From Ascaphus truei (lineage: Eukaryota > Chordata > Amphibia > Anura > Ascaphidae), in assembly GCA_036426205.1 (NCBI GenBank), contig CM071573.1:48199874-48263873 (forward strand): a stretch of DNA of 64,000 nucleotides. The letters run 5' to 3'. The notes beneath the pieces are model-generated. The model was not told the origin of the DNA. It saw nothing but the letters and a program-made list of their open reading frames with translations, and did no database searches. A program made the translations under genes and the position numbers. Shown here in pieces: positions 1 to 10,989 of the stretch (position 1 is its first letter; the number at the start of each line of letters is the position of its first letter).

Positions 1-1322
1 AGCGCAAGACCAAAGAAATACACTTACGTGTCCGGTCTTGTTGCTCAATACAATGTTGCTGTCCGCATCCTGAGTTCCTGGAGCATGGCATCTGGTTGCA
101 GGGGTTGGCGTCTCACTCCTCTCCCCGTAGCTGCGACTCCTCCAGACTCCTCCCCCGATGACGTCGCTATCCCGTCAGAGGCTCCACCTCAGTACTGACA
201 GACAGAATAGGCTCTGCCCTACGCGTTTCGTGACTTGGAGTGTCACTTCCTCAGGGGAAATTGGAGCTCTCACGCTTGTGCTGGCTATTTATAGCCTAAA
301 AATCCATTGTCCAGAAAAAGTGGTATACATGGATATCATATAACAAAAAAGTAACATTGGCTGCAACATTACATAAAGGTTTACAGCATAAAAATGCTCA
401 AGTGTACTCATCAACATCAGTGTTGACGAGAAATTGATATTAAATAATAAAGCACTATTACCTCTCTTATAAGTAGTGAAATAAAGGGATTGGCTTATCA
501 TCAAAAGCTGAGCAAAGGTGATACTCTGGCACTTGCCTCACAGGAGGTTAACTAAAAAATGTTAACACAGTATATCTCAAATAAATATATTTTTTAAATA
601 TTACTATTCTGTTGGAAAAATGAGGAAAATCTGGATTATATCATGATCACTAATACATTTCAGATTAGATCACTGATTCATGCCTTCAAAAAAGATGCTA
701 GATCGAACTCAGTGTTGAAGCCCTTAGGGGTCAATGTTTTTAAAGGGTAAATCCAAAAGCACTCACGCCTAGAGATTGTGTTTATTCTATCGCCCAACCC
801 CCCTCCCCCCCCCCTCCAATTTGGTTTGGGACAATCAATCCCTTTGCATAGCAAGCCTTCTGGACTTTGATTGTTTACTGATTACCTGCACCATCCAGAT
901 CCGAGACATTTACTAGTCACAGGCTGGCACACTGCTCCTAATTTCTGCTCAAAGTGTGAGTAGGAATTCAATTCAATGTTAGTCTTATCATTTCCATTTT
1001 TCTCTTTTTTCTTGCTTGTATCAATGAACTCTTCTCTATTGGTACAGTTTGCAAAAACTAAAGCTTTATCTATGTCTTGTTTGCTATAGTTTCTCACTAT
1101 GAATTTTTCTTTGAGATCAATAGCCTGTTCCTCATAAGTATGTTGTTGGGAACAGTTTTTTTTTAATTGTTACGAATTGGCCCTGTGGGATATTCCTAAC
1201 CCGTTGAGGATTATGATGGCAGGTAACCAAAAGGTAGGTATTTGCATCAACTTTTTTATAGAATGTTTTTGTTTGAATAATTCCATTCTCTACGAATAAA
1301 GATAAATCTAAAAAATCAATTC
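1..1322 (-). mobile_element. Penelope-like element, left arm of a head-to-head foldback (cut by window start)
   Basis: A minus-strand PLE copy whose 3' region runs off the window start. Reading from 1368 downwards, it carries a reverse transcriptase C-terminal piece, then the end of the endonuclease domain (about 860-700), then an AT-rich 3' region and a pseudo-LTR with a hammerhead motif. Bases 1-850 reappear inverted at about 1780-2590. For example, the sequence around 50-85 is the reverse complement of 2495-2530. The central part of the endonuclease is missing between about 885 and 860. Identification rests on protein motifs and on the hammerhead; the exact family is not known to me. Confidence 0.8.
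217..257 (-). ncRNA. Hammerhead ribozyme (type I, PLE-associated), core intact
   Basis: On the minus strand: stem I 5' side CCC (257-255), core CTGAGGA (254-248), stem II GTGAC/GTCAC closing a 7-base loop, core GAAA followed by C, a minimal stem III (AC with GT around GC), triplet GTA (222-220), and stem I 3' side GGG (219-217). All conserved core bases are present and stem II is perfect. Stem I has only three pairs, so activity may be weak. Minimal hammerheads in the pseudo-LTRs of Penelope-like elements are established; cleavage after GTA is inferred. Confidence 0.72.
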
Positions 1323-1368
1323 CAAATTCTTGGAACCATAATTTTACATTTAATAGTAATAACACCAC
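700..1368 (-). pseudogene. PLE reverse transcriptase C-terminus and endonuclease tail, broken
   Basis: The minus-strand frame from 1368 reads through a stretch typical of the PLE thumb region: FLDLSLFVENG, then CHHNPQRVRNIPQGQF. Frameshifts follow near the T-run at 1147-1155. Further down the same strand, from about 860 to 700, the characteristic PLE endonuclease ending appears, with a block resembling GDRINTISRRE followed by FWIYPLKTLTPKG. The GIY-YIG core between them has been deleted. This is a dead, 5'-truncated copy. Confidence 0.75.
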
Positions 1369-1449
1369 AATTGATTTTTTAGATTTATCTTTATTCGTAG
1401 AGAATGGAATTATGCAAACTAAATATTCTATAAAATGAAAGATCTAGAG

Positions 1450-1904
1450 GGGTACTATACATGCTCCAAATGTATTGGCTGCAAATATTACAAAAAGTCT
1501 AAAAATGTTAAATCAAATGTAACGGAAAAAACATTTGATATTGAGTCTTTCATAAACTGCAAAAGTAGCTTCGCTGTGTACTTATAAGAAAGCCCATGTG
1601 GGTTTCAATCTTTCGGGAGGACAGGGAGACCTCTAAAAAAAGACGTCTAGCAGAGCATGTGTACAACATCAAAACAGGCCTAGAGACAAACAGTGTCTCA
1701 AATCATTTTAAAATCAGGCACTATCAAAGTCCGGAAGGCTTGCTATGCAAAGGGATTGATTGCCCCAAACCACATTGGAGGGGGGGGGGCGATAGAATAA
1801 ACACAATCTCTAGGCGTGAGCGTTTATGGATTTACAGTTTAAAAACATTGGCCCCTAAGGGCCTCAACATTGAGTTCGATCTAGCGGGTTTTTTGAAGGC
1901 ATGA
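1450..1904 (+). pseudogene. PLE GIY-YIG endonuclease, broken
   Basis: Translation gives a cysteine motif (CSKCIGC), then a degraded GIY-YIG start with a TAA stop at 1585-1587 directly before a block like ESPCGFQSFGRT. A frame change in the A-run near 1635-1641 leads to RRLAEHVYNI. The open end (about 1640-1904) contains NHFKIRH, GDRINTISRRERLWI and LKTLAPKGLN, which is the usual C-terminal part of PLE endonucleases. Such endonucleases nick target DNA to prime reverse transcription. The stop and the frameshift make this copy inactive. Confidence 0.78.
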
Positions 1905-2321
1905 ATCTAATCTGAAATTTATTAGTGATCATGAATTTAATGCAGATTTTCTAAATTTTTCCAACAGTATAGCCATATCAAATGTTTTTTTATATTTTAG
2001 ATATACTGTGTTAACATTTTTTAGTTAACCTCCTATGAGGCAAGTGCCAGAATATCACCTTTGCTCAGCCATGGCTGATAAGCCAATCCCTTTATTTCTC
2101 TACTTAATAAGAGAGGTAATAGTGTTTTATTACTTAATATCAATTTCTTGAGTACACTTGAGCATTTTTATGCTGTAAACCTTTATGTAAAGTTGCAGCC
2201 AATGTTACTTTTTTTGTTATATGATATCCATGTATAACACTTTTTCTGGACAAGGGGATAAGAAGAGGTTAATGGATTTTTAGGCTATAAATAGCCAGCA
2301 CAAGCGTGAGAGCGCCAATTT

Positions 2322-2362
2322 CCCCTGAGGAAGTGACACTCCAAATCAGGAAACGCATAGGG
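2322..2362 (+). ncRNA. Hammerhead ribozyme relic in PLE right arm
   Basis: This is the inverted counterpart of the motif at 217-257. Stem I 5' CCC (2322-2324), CTGAGGA (2325-2331), GAAAC (2350-2354) and stem I 3' GGG (2360-2362) survive. Stem II is down to three pairs, and the triplet reads ATA where the left arm has GTA, which also breaks the stem III pair. It is probably inactive. Confidence 0.6.
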
Positions 2363-2970
2363 CGGAGCCTATTCTGTCTGTCAGTACTGAGGTGGAGCCT
2401 CTGATGGAGGTAGCGACATCATAGGGCGAGGAGTCTGGAGGAGTCGCAACTACGGGGAGAGGAGTGAGACGCCAACCCCTGCTACCAGATGCCAAGCTCC
2501 AGGAACTCAGGATGCGGACGGCAACATTGTATTGAGCGACAAGACCGGACACGCAAGTGTATTTTTTTGGTCTTACGCTTTTATTAAATTGTCCCCACTG
2601 TACCACGCTATGTTGGTCTCATTTATTTATTGGTAAACATTGCTGAAAACGGTGTGAGGGACAGCACTGGAGATCATGTTGGGAACTGCGTGGGATTCGT
2701 GGATCCAGTTACATGATCATGATAAAAGAACAGTTTATATCCACTGCCTTTTGATCCTTGTGCATGCTGTAAGTGGGCATTTAAACCATGCAGAGGTTTC
2801 TGCTGAATGGGAATATTGCAGATGAAGTAATATTGCTGAAATCAGTATACTGTTGAAATGAATATATTACTGAAATGGACTGGGGGTGTCTGGAGACGGA
2901 TTAAAGGCAATGTCTGGCTTTAAGTACTGTGTAGTAGAAGTTAAGTTTGAAAGTATGACATCACACCAAT

Positions 2971-3123
2971 CATATGATGTAGCAGGTAGAGAATCGCTAC
3001 CAGTGTATGAAGGGTCATGGGTTCGATTCCTGCATGGTATGCTAAAATTATTAGTGTAGGGGGGAGGGGAGGTGTGTGTGTGTGTCCGTTAGCAATAAAG
3101 AATTGAATGTTATTAAAAAAAAA
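2971..3123 (+). repeat. Possible tRNA-derived SINE
   Basis: Bases 2971-3042 are tRNA-like. There is a four-pair D-stem (TAGC with GCTA) and a good B-box, GGGTTCGATTCC, at about 3019-3030. A G/T-rich body follows, then AATAAAG and an A-run ending at 3123. A head with internal promoter boxes plus an A-rich tail fits a SINE. The anticodon stem is not convincing, so this is not a functional tRNA gene. The assignment is tentative. Confidence 0.35.
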
Positions 3124-3139
3124 ACCTTGGAGATGTGCG

Positions 3140-3350
3140 CCGCACACGTGGGCACGTGGAGAGCCTGATGAAGCAGGGAGAGGAGAGAACTGCAGAGAGC
3201 TGCAGATGCCGGTTAAGTCATCGCGCAGCGGCCATTTCGTACAAAAAAAAATTGGAGATGTTTTTAAATCGGGAGCTAGTCTCGACCGTGTTATAAGCGG
3301 ATCCACTTTGTAGCGGATCACGCTATAACAGGGTTGAGCTGTATTTTGTT
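3140..3350. repeat. GC-rich miniature element, shared with 48590-48725
   Basis: The segment holds GATGCCGGTTAAGTC and, further on, a CGTGTTATAAGCGGATC block with a related GCTATAACAGGGTTGAGCTGTA ending. Both blocks recur, in altered form, at 48598-48725 (GATGCCGGTTAAGTCC and GTTATAACGGGGTTCAACTATA). Two copies in one window with a compact GC-rich body suggest a non-autonomous DNA transposon. I cannot define its termini or superfamily. Confidence 0.45.
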
Positions 3351-3619
3351 TTTTATGCTTTATCTTAGTATGGAATGAAGGTTTCCTGCAAATTTTCATA
3401 CATTGATTGGTTTACAGAGCAATGCACTGAATTCTTTGGTTGCTTTATTGAGGCACTATTTGGTTTATCATCATAGCCCCACTATGCTTGCTTTGTTACT
3501 TTTTTTCGTTTTGTCCGTTGATTCAAATTCAACACTTGTTCTCCTATAGTGTTGATTTTTAGTAGGTTTAAACCCTAGCTCATTCTCTTTATTACTGAAA
3601 TGAAGGTGTGAAAGGGTTA

Positions 3620-4020
3620 CACATTTTTAGGCTATATATAGCCATTGCGGACTGTAGAGCTCCATGACCCCTGAGGAAGTGGCGTGCCGTGTCACAAAAC
3701 GCGTAGTGTGGAGCTTGTTTTACGTGAGTCCATCAGGTAGTGGGAGAGAGCAGACAGTGCGTGGTGACATCATCGGGGGAAGAAAACAATCTTAGCCGCG
3801 ACCCGGAGGAGTGAGGTGTGTGGATCCGACCCGAGCTGCCAGCGCTGTGCTCCGAACATTCAAGCTGCGGACGGCACTTTGAAATCACGCGTCACGACCA
3901 TAGACTATGTGAGTGCAGATTTTTATGGTCTTGTGCTTTTTAAATTAAAGTTATCTTTGGTACCATACTATGTTTATTTTATTCATTTTATGGGTACTGT
4001 GAATTGGAGACTTCATTGAA
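3620..4020 (+). mobile_element. PLE pseudo-LTR / 3' end fragment
   Basis: This matches the layout of the right-arm 3' end at 2280-2640: a short TAGGCTATATATAGCC segment, a CCCCTGAGGAAGTGG hammerhead relic, then a GC-rich block, and finally GGTCTTGTGCTTTTT followed by an AT-rich end. The hammerhead relic at 3671-3711 has G12 changed to A at 3696 and almost no stem I. It is a solo 3' fragment of a related PLE subfamily. Confidence 0.65.
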
Positions 4021-5416
4021 AATCGGTTTCAACTCTTCATTACAAAGACAAAGACACAACCCTTTGCCTGTTTACCACTTACCTGTTGTAAGTAGCCATC
4101 TGGAAAGTGCAGTGATCAGTTTTATAGAAGTTACTGCGCAATGGTCTGCTTTTTCTTCTATGTCCACAGAATCATCCATCTTTGAGGAGGCAAAGTGGGA
4201 TCAGCGATTTCAAGTCAGAGACTGATTCCATTGTTCTAATCCAGAACTGGTATTTTTTACTCTAATTGCTCCAAGGACTTTCTGTACTCATGTTTATTAT
4301 CCCCTATTTATTATGTTGTACCTAGGAACAGTACCCTTTAAGTAAGGATTCCCCAAAACAAGGAATGGATTTCTGAATATTACAGGAAAGAGAATACGGC
4401 ACACCACAGAGGGCCTCAGAAAAGAGGGCATCCGGGTGTCGGTGCATCAGCTCAAACATCGGATCTTTGCTCATATTCCTCATCAGTCTGTATGGAACTG
4501 GCAGTTCCTAAATAGGGCAAAGGTATTTGGTCACATAAGAAAGACCCGCCAGGACTCCTGTAGGGGCCTAGTGAAATCAGATTAGTACCAATGATGTCCT
4601 GAAACAACAAGGGGGGCCGGGTCCCACATCTAAGTAGAGCAAGCAAGCAAATGTACCACTATTCGAGTATTAAGAGTGGGCACTAATGGAACAACCACAT
4701 TCATGTATGGCTGATATAAAATATAGTGCAACGTTGTAAAAATGTGTATGAGCGGTCCCTGTGCTTGGGGCCATGAATAAGTGTATGTATATTTGTATGT
4801 ATAGCAGTCAGTGAGAAAGGTTTAAGGCAGGAGAGGGCTTTAGACACAAAAGGGGTAGAGAGAACACATCCTTGAGCAGAACGCAAGAGTCGGGATGGTG
4901 TATATTGAGAAATTAGGGCTGAGATGTAAGGAGGGGCAGAAGAGTGTTAATCTTTAAAAATGAGGAGAATTGAGTGTGTGATACAGGATTTGATAGGAAG
5001 CCAGGAAAGGGATTTCAGCAGGGGAGACATTGAGACAGATTTTGGAAAGAGTAGAGTGATATTGTCAGCAGCGTTAAGGATATATTGTAGGGGAGACAGG
5101 AGAGCGGCAGGAAGGCCAGACAGCAGGAGGTTACAGTAGTCGAGACGAGAGAGAATGAGGGCCTGTGTTGGAGTTTTAGCAGTCGAGCAACAGAGGAAAG
5201 GGCTTATTTTTGTAATATTGCGGAGGTGAAAACAACAGGATCTAGCTACCTTTTGAATGTGAGAGGAGAATGTGAGAGAGGAGTACGAGTGTGACCCCTA
5301 GGCAGTGTACTTGTGCTACTGGGTGTATGATAGTGCTTCAAATAGTAAGGTGGAAGGAGGGAGTAGGGCCAGGTTTGGGAGGAAATATGAGGAGCTCCGT
5401 TTTTGCCATGTTAAGT

Positions 5417-6178
5417 TTAAGTCGGCGGAGGGCCATCCAGGATGATATAGTGAAAGACATTCAGAAATGTTGAAAAATAAATTTGTGTTTCATTAGCATA
5501 GTGGTGATATTTGAACCCAAGAGATGTGATTAGGTCTAGCGAGAGTGTGTAAAGAGAAAAGAGATGAGATCCCAGGACAGAGCCCTGGGGTACCCCCACA
5601 GAGAGATCGATAGAGGACGAGATGTTGGCAAGAGAGACACTGAAAGTACAATGGGAAAGGTAAGAGGAGATCCAGGATAGAGCTTTGTTACGAATACCAA
5701 GTGTATGGAGAATGTGAAGGAGAAGAGGGTGGTCCACAGTATCAAATGCTGCAGAGAGGTTGAGTAATATGAGAAGAGTGTAATGACCTTTGTTTTTAGC
5801 AGCATGGAGGTCATTAGTTATTTTAGTGAAGGCTGTTTCAGTGAAGTGAGCAGTGCGGAAGCCAGGTTGTAGAGCGTCTAGGAGAGAATAGGTGGTGAGA
5901 AAATGGAGCAAGCGAGAGAATACAAGACGTTCAAGGAGTTTAGAGGCAAAAGGCAGGAGAGGCAAGACGATAGTTAGAAAGACAGGTAGGGTCAAGCTTG
6001 CTGTTTTTGAGTAATGGTATAATGGTTGCATGTTTGAAGGAGGGAAAGGTACCAGATTAGAGGGAGGAGTTAAAATGTGTGTACGCATAGGGATCATAGT
6101 AGGAACAAGAGGTTTTATGTGATGGGAGTGAATGGGGTCAAGAGGGAAGGTGGTAGACAAAGAAGAGGAGATCAGCAA
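5417..6178 (-). pseudogene. L2 reverse transcriptase, catalytically dead
   Basis: An open frame of 253 codons with L2-clade RT blocks: [27 protein letters not shown] (first catalytic Asp block), [13 protein letters not shown], then YANETQIY where the family has YADDTQ. The second and third catalytic aspartates are therefore replaced by N and E. The frame ends about when the thumb begins. It lacks its own start context because the upstream linker lies in another frame (6179-6517). Confidence 0.82.
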
Positions 6179-6517
6179 TTATACATCCTCTGTGACAGCA
6201 GAAAAAGAGTCAAGGAAGGCAGAAGGAGAGTTAGAAAGAGGTGCAGTATTGGATGAGGATACAGAGGAGATGTCCTGACGTATGGATTCCACCTTTTCCT
6301 TGAAATAGTCAAAAAAGTCCTGAGGTGAAATGGAGGAAGAAAAACAGGCAACAGAGGGTGGTCTAAATAAGAAGTCAAATACAGAGAAGAATTGGCGTGG
6401 GTTAGACTTGTGCATGTTGACTAGTGAAGAAAAGTAGGATTGTTTAGCCTGAGAGAGGGCAGAGTTGAAACAGGATTGCATACATTTGTGGTGAAGGAAG
6501 TCTTCGAGGGTGTTCAC
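6179..6517 (-). pseudogene. L2 linker between endonuclease and reverse transcriptase
   Basis: An open frame of 112 codons with the blocks SCFNSALSQAKQSYFSSL, NPRQFFSVFDFLF, SPQDFFDYFKEKVESIRQ and FLDSFSAVTEDV. This is the usual connector between endonuclease and RT in L2-type ORF2 proteins. A second copy with nearly the same words lies at 14588-15169. A frameshift separates it from the RT frame that ends the same element. Confidence 0.75.
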
Positions 6518-7087
6518 AGGAATGAGTGCAGGAACGCTGCATGTGGGTGTGGAAATTTAGCCAGGGTCTAGGGTTAGAAGGGCGAGAACTACAGAGAGAA
6601 AGCGGGGCATGTAGATCAAGAGAGGGGGATTGGGCTCAGTTGCAGTTCCTGACCAGGTTGTCAGGGTCTGCAACAGAGCTGAGAGAGGAGAGGGAAAAGC
6701 GTAAAGTGGAATGAAAAGCTGGTAGGTTAATAGAGCGGTGGTCTCTGCAGAAACGAGGTTTAGATGGAGGTGGAGAACGGAGAAGTGAGAGAGAGAAAAT
6801 TAGATGAGGTGATGGTCAGAGAGAGGAAGCGAGGAAATGGGGAAATCAGAGAGAAATTTTAGTGAAAACCAGGTCTAGGTAGTGGCCATCCTTGTGGGTG
6901 CAGTCTACTGTTGAAATGAAATTAGTTATCCTACAAAAGTTCCGTGTGTCCATTATTCTGCAACCTTGCTACCTCGTCGATCAGCCGCCTGAATCCAGCC
7001 CGAGTTAAGGTAACCCATGCGGAGTAGCCGTACATAACACGCTGATGTCATCTCTCTCGAAGCCGGACAGGAAGGGTTACACTTAAT

Positions 7088-7255
7088 ATCTTTTTTGCCT
7101 CAATATCTATTTCCACTAATTGCCCTTAATATTTTTTTGCCTCAGTAACTGCCGCTCATATCTATTTTACCTCAATAGCTGCCCTGTATATATTTTTTGC
7201 CTCATTAACTGCCCCTCATATCCATTTTACCTTGGTAACTGCCCCTTACTGTGAG
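7088..7255. repeat. Degenerate tandem repeat, unit about 50-60 bp
   Basis: Three to four imperfect copies of a unit built from TTGCCTCA, an AACTGCC word, a TCATATC word and ATTTTACCT follow one another. No coding potential was seen. Confidence 0.6.
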
Positions 7256-7259
7256 GAGC

Positions 7260-8240
7260 CAATTGCCTGATGTGCAGTGTTCCCATAATCAAAAAATGCC
7301 AATTTAAACAGATCAAGTACACCACATGAAACAGTACAGGATGGCAAACAGTAATACGAGACAGAAGAGCAGAATAACATATTAATTTATGTAAAACTTG
7401 CCATTGAGATGGCTATGCCACTCAGCAGAGGCCTCACTGCTGCTTATCATAATCCTCCCCATCCCCTCACCATGGGAATGAAGCAACAGAGCACCTCAGC
7501 AAGTTTATAAAGGAGGCAAGTGCAGCAATGCCTGCTGTGTCTCACAGGTAGAAATAGATGAAATATTCGCTAAAATTGTAATTTGCTGTGAAAATTGAAC
7601 TTTTTTTCTGCAATTTCTTTTACTGTCAGTGTGTCTGTCGGTCACTGCTAGTGTCCCCCTGTCTGTTACTGTCACACTAACTGCCAATGAGTCTGTCACT
7701 ATGGCTTTGTGATTAATTAAATCACACATATCCAGCGATATCGGCCTTTAACACATAGCATTGCAAACAGTTAGCATTGCAAACTGACTGAGTTTGTTGC
7801 TGCTCCTCAAGTCAAAATGTCTCGGATGAGGGCTTTACATTTTCAGAAAATCCTAATTTAAAAGGGCTTGTAAAAATATATTATATCATTGCATTAACAA
7901 AATTATGGATTTTTGAAAATGTGATCGGAATGGAAAAAGACACAATTAGAACAAATTCCACGAAAAATAATGTGACTGCCACTGAAGCTTTAAATTATGA
8001 AACAACCGTTCACCAGGCAAACAAGGTGTTACATGGCTGAGCGCTTTATGGCAACTCCAACACGTATGGACTGAGCCTTTAATAAGCAGCATTACCACAA
8101 GCGATGTTTGTTAATAACGTAAAGCGGATTATATACATAAAAAGCATAAATTAGGTCCTACCTTCCATAGCAGAAAAAGCTTTGTGTAAACGGATATAAG
8201 GGGGAAGATCACTGTAGCCAATGAAGATCTTTTAGCTCAA
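7260..8240. other. No recognisable gene
   Basis: AT-rich sequence. The short open frames have no recognisable domain, and no repeat family was identified by eye. Confidence 0.5.
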
Positions 8241-8321
8241 GGGATTGTGGGAGTTGTAGTTCTGCAGCTTTTTTATCTCATAACATTGACAATGAATAAT
8301 AACTACAATTCCCAGAATGCC
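8241..8321. promoter_or_regulatory. Inverted pair of ZNF143/THAP11-type (SBS) motifs
   Basis: The plus strand has ACTACAATTCCCAGAATGC at 8302-8320. The minus strand reads ACTACAACTCCCACAATCC from 8260 to 8242. Both match the long ACTACAAYTCCCAGMATGC element known as the Staf/ZNF143 site, which is also bound by THAP11 complexes. The two sites face each other about 40 bases apart. They could be a real bidirectional regulatory module or the ends of a miniature transposon that spreads this motif; no gene start is visible beside them. Confidence 0.55.
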
Positions 8322-8339
8322 ACACTCCGAATAGAGGAA

Positions 8340-10980
8340 ATGATATTGCAGACGTCAGCCAATCTTGCATAGGTGAATAATTGATACTGTACATACAGTA
8401 CTTATTGGGCTCCTCCTACTTATGTACATAGACAAAGGTATTTTGCTTTTTACAGGTTTTTTCTTCTCATTTATAGCTTTAGGCCGCATTTTTTCTAGAT
8501 TCAGGATTGAGGTCACGGAGAGATATGACGCTCTTAAATTTAGGTGAAAAGGTGAATTTATGACAGATATGTTATAGAATTTCAGAAACATATAGTCTTT
8601 TTTTCATTTGAATATGTGTCCTGGAAATATAAGTAGCCTATAGTTTGTGCTGGAATTAAATGCCTATATCTCTTTATTATTCTGGCCCTATCCAGAATAG
8701 TACATTTTACTACATGATGTTGAGATAAAAGACATTAATAAAAACAATAATCCCTCCACATTAACGTTTTTACAAACTAATCTCTTTGCCTCAAGTGAGC
8801 AAAAATAAATAGCAATACATAAAATGTTAGTCTTATGACCACATGTAGGATAATGATAAAAGTAAGATGGTTGAAAAGGTTATTGATAAGCATTGGAATA
8901 TCCTCCTATGTTATCAAGACCTTGCTAAAGTTCTTCCAAAGCACCCGTGCCTGTATGGTAGGGCATAAAACATTTTGTTCACAATATCTGAAAGTAAATA
9001 AATTGCATTGGTGTGGAATTATCCCTGTGGTAGGTGTAATTTTTGGAAATACAATGGAAACTACAGAAATATCTCTTTTTATCTGACAGCTGATGGTTCA
9101 TGGGGATTCAAATTATTTATCCGTTGTCAGAGTATTCATCTTGTATAGTTGGTGTGATCTAGGAAGTACTAAAAAAAAATAACAATATCAATATATTTAT
9201 CCTGATAACGATATATATTGCGATAAATATATGTTAAAATAAATGTCTGAACATTTTCTAGTACATCTAAATAAATACATTTTCATAAAATGGCACAAAG
9301 GGCCCTAATTTTCCAAACCATTTCAATGTCTGCACATTTTCTTACCTACACTGCTCCATAAAATCCCTCTTATTCATCCATCTCTCATCCATCACTCTCA
9401 CCCTGACATAACCCCTCAATTTAAAAACACATTTCATTTAAAAAAAAATACATTAACATTATTATAATATTATAAATTGTGTTTTTAAACGGAGGGAGTA
9501 TATAAGGGTGAGAGTTATGGGACGAGGGATGGATGAATGAGGGTGAATGAAGCAATGAATGTGAGAAAAGGTGAAGTGCATAACATGGGAAAGGCTTGTA
9601 AATGAAGGTATTAACCCTTTTGTTACAGGAGGGTGGTTACAATAAATTTCCCTACAATGTCCGCCTGCCTCTTTGGTAGTGAAAGGGTTAATAAGAGATC
9701 AGCGGAGAAAGAGGTTTAGAGGAAGAGGAGTTAAGTAGATAGGTGAGGATTTTTTTGGCGGGAGGGGAAGGGTTAAGATTCACAGGCAGGGGAAAAGTGG
9801 GTTGAGTCCCAGGGATGAAGTGGTTAAGAATCCCAGAGGGAGGGTATGACGGTGAAGGGGGTACTCCTACTGTAAATAAAGGTATTATGCCCGGCTAGGT
9901 GCCTCTGAGCACCTATTGGGGAATTGTAGAGTGCCAGCTCTGCGCCCAGTAAAGGCTGCAACATTGCAAATGTATGAAACATGTCCGTGTGTCCCACCAG
10001 GTATAAGGTGGCAGCAATAATGTCATGAATTAAATGTGTTAAAAATAATTAAAGATAGACAGCACACAAAACAAGCAAAATGGGATAAAAAATGTATGTG
10101 TTATTGTGTCCATGTTTCCCTGTAAACCGCGCAAAGTAAAAAAAGGTTTTAAAAGCTAGCAGCCCGCAGCACAGAAAATAGCTTTTAGCTACCTTCTGCT
10201 AGGAAAGTCCAAGAAAGCTGAATTTTGCTGTGAGTGCTGGTCAGGTAAAACCTTTAAAAAGGTTATCACGCAATTTTTATAAAGCCTTATAAAAATTGAT
10301 GAATTAAAGTTCCCCTAGTTTAACTGTTTTAACATTATAGACATCAGGGGATTTTGATTCAGGCGCCTGGAACAGGAGATAGCACTTAAGTTGTAAGTAC
10401 TGTGCTTAGACGTGTATCGCAGGAGATTCCTGTGAGGTGAGCAATGCATACAGTATATAACTCGGACTCCAAAGGCCATCCGGGATATGAAGGTGTTAAC
10501 CATTTGTTAGCAGGGGGGGGAAAGGGGGAGAATTTCAATAAGACATCCTGGCAAATGGCTGCTTGGCCCAGACTGAACGGCGCCGGGTATAGGGGACGAT
10601 CTCATATGCTAAGCGGCCAAGGTGCAAAGTTGGCACATGCTCAGAGCAGACTGAGAGGCCCCTCTGCCAGGTTTGAAAGGTACTGGTAAGTCCGTGATAG
10701 GGTTAAGGAATTATTCCCATGGAGTAGATTGGCTGCATGGGTTAAGTATAGGCCTGTTTATTGCATAAAAAAACCCTGCAGCCATTAGGAAGAAGTTCCA
10801 TCTAAGTTCCATCTTGTAACAAGATTCATCATGCAGTGAAAGATCCATCCTGTAACCAGACTTAACAGCGTAACTAGTAAGTGTATTTTTCGTTGTAATT
10901 GTAAATCAAGCTGTGTATGTTCATTCTGTAAATAAATCGCAATTTATTTTATCTCTTGCTTTGCTCAATCAAAGGATCCG
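8340..10980. other. No recognisable gene; mixed AT-rich and G-rich sequence
   Basis: Nothing with domain support. There is an AT-rich stretch near 9160-9260 and a GGGTGAGAG-rich stretch near 9490-9560. A segment ending near 10965, with AATAAATCG at about 10931, resembles a retroelement 3' end, but its boundaries are not visible. Confidence 0.4.
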
Positions 10981-10989
10981 GGTATTAAG

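Larger units (their letters stand above)
1368..2640 (+). mobile_element. Penelope-like element, right arm of the foldback
   Basis: A plus-strand PLE copy facing the left arm. The reverse complement of 1279-1322 restarts at 1368-1411, so the two 5'-truncated copies meet head to head across a spacer of about 45 bases (1323-1367). The arm contains the endonuclease region (1450-1904), an AT-rich 3' region (about 1910-2290), the hammerhead relic (2322-2362) and a 3' end with the conserved GGTCTTACGCTTTTATT block near 2570. It differs from the left arm in what has been deleted internally. Confidence 0.8.
4800..6960 (-). mobile_element. L2-type LINE, copy 1 (truncated)
   Basis: A minus-strand non-LTR retrotransposon. 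From high to low coordinates it has the endonuclease tail (about 6960-6780, with a block like STVDCTHKDGHYLDL), a linker before the reverse transcriptase (6517-6179), the reverse transcriptase (6178-5417) and the C-terminal tail (about 4880-4800, QGCVLSTPFVSKALSCLKPFSL). At least four more copies of the same family lie in the window (12612-15450, 39312-40810, 62610-63185 and, more distant, 41300-41790). Confidence 0.82.

Noticed and set aside
2971..3042. Functional tRNA gene
   Set aside because: B-box and D-stem are good but the anticodon and T-stems do not pair properly; better read as a SINE head.
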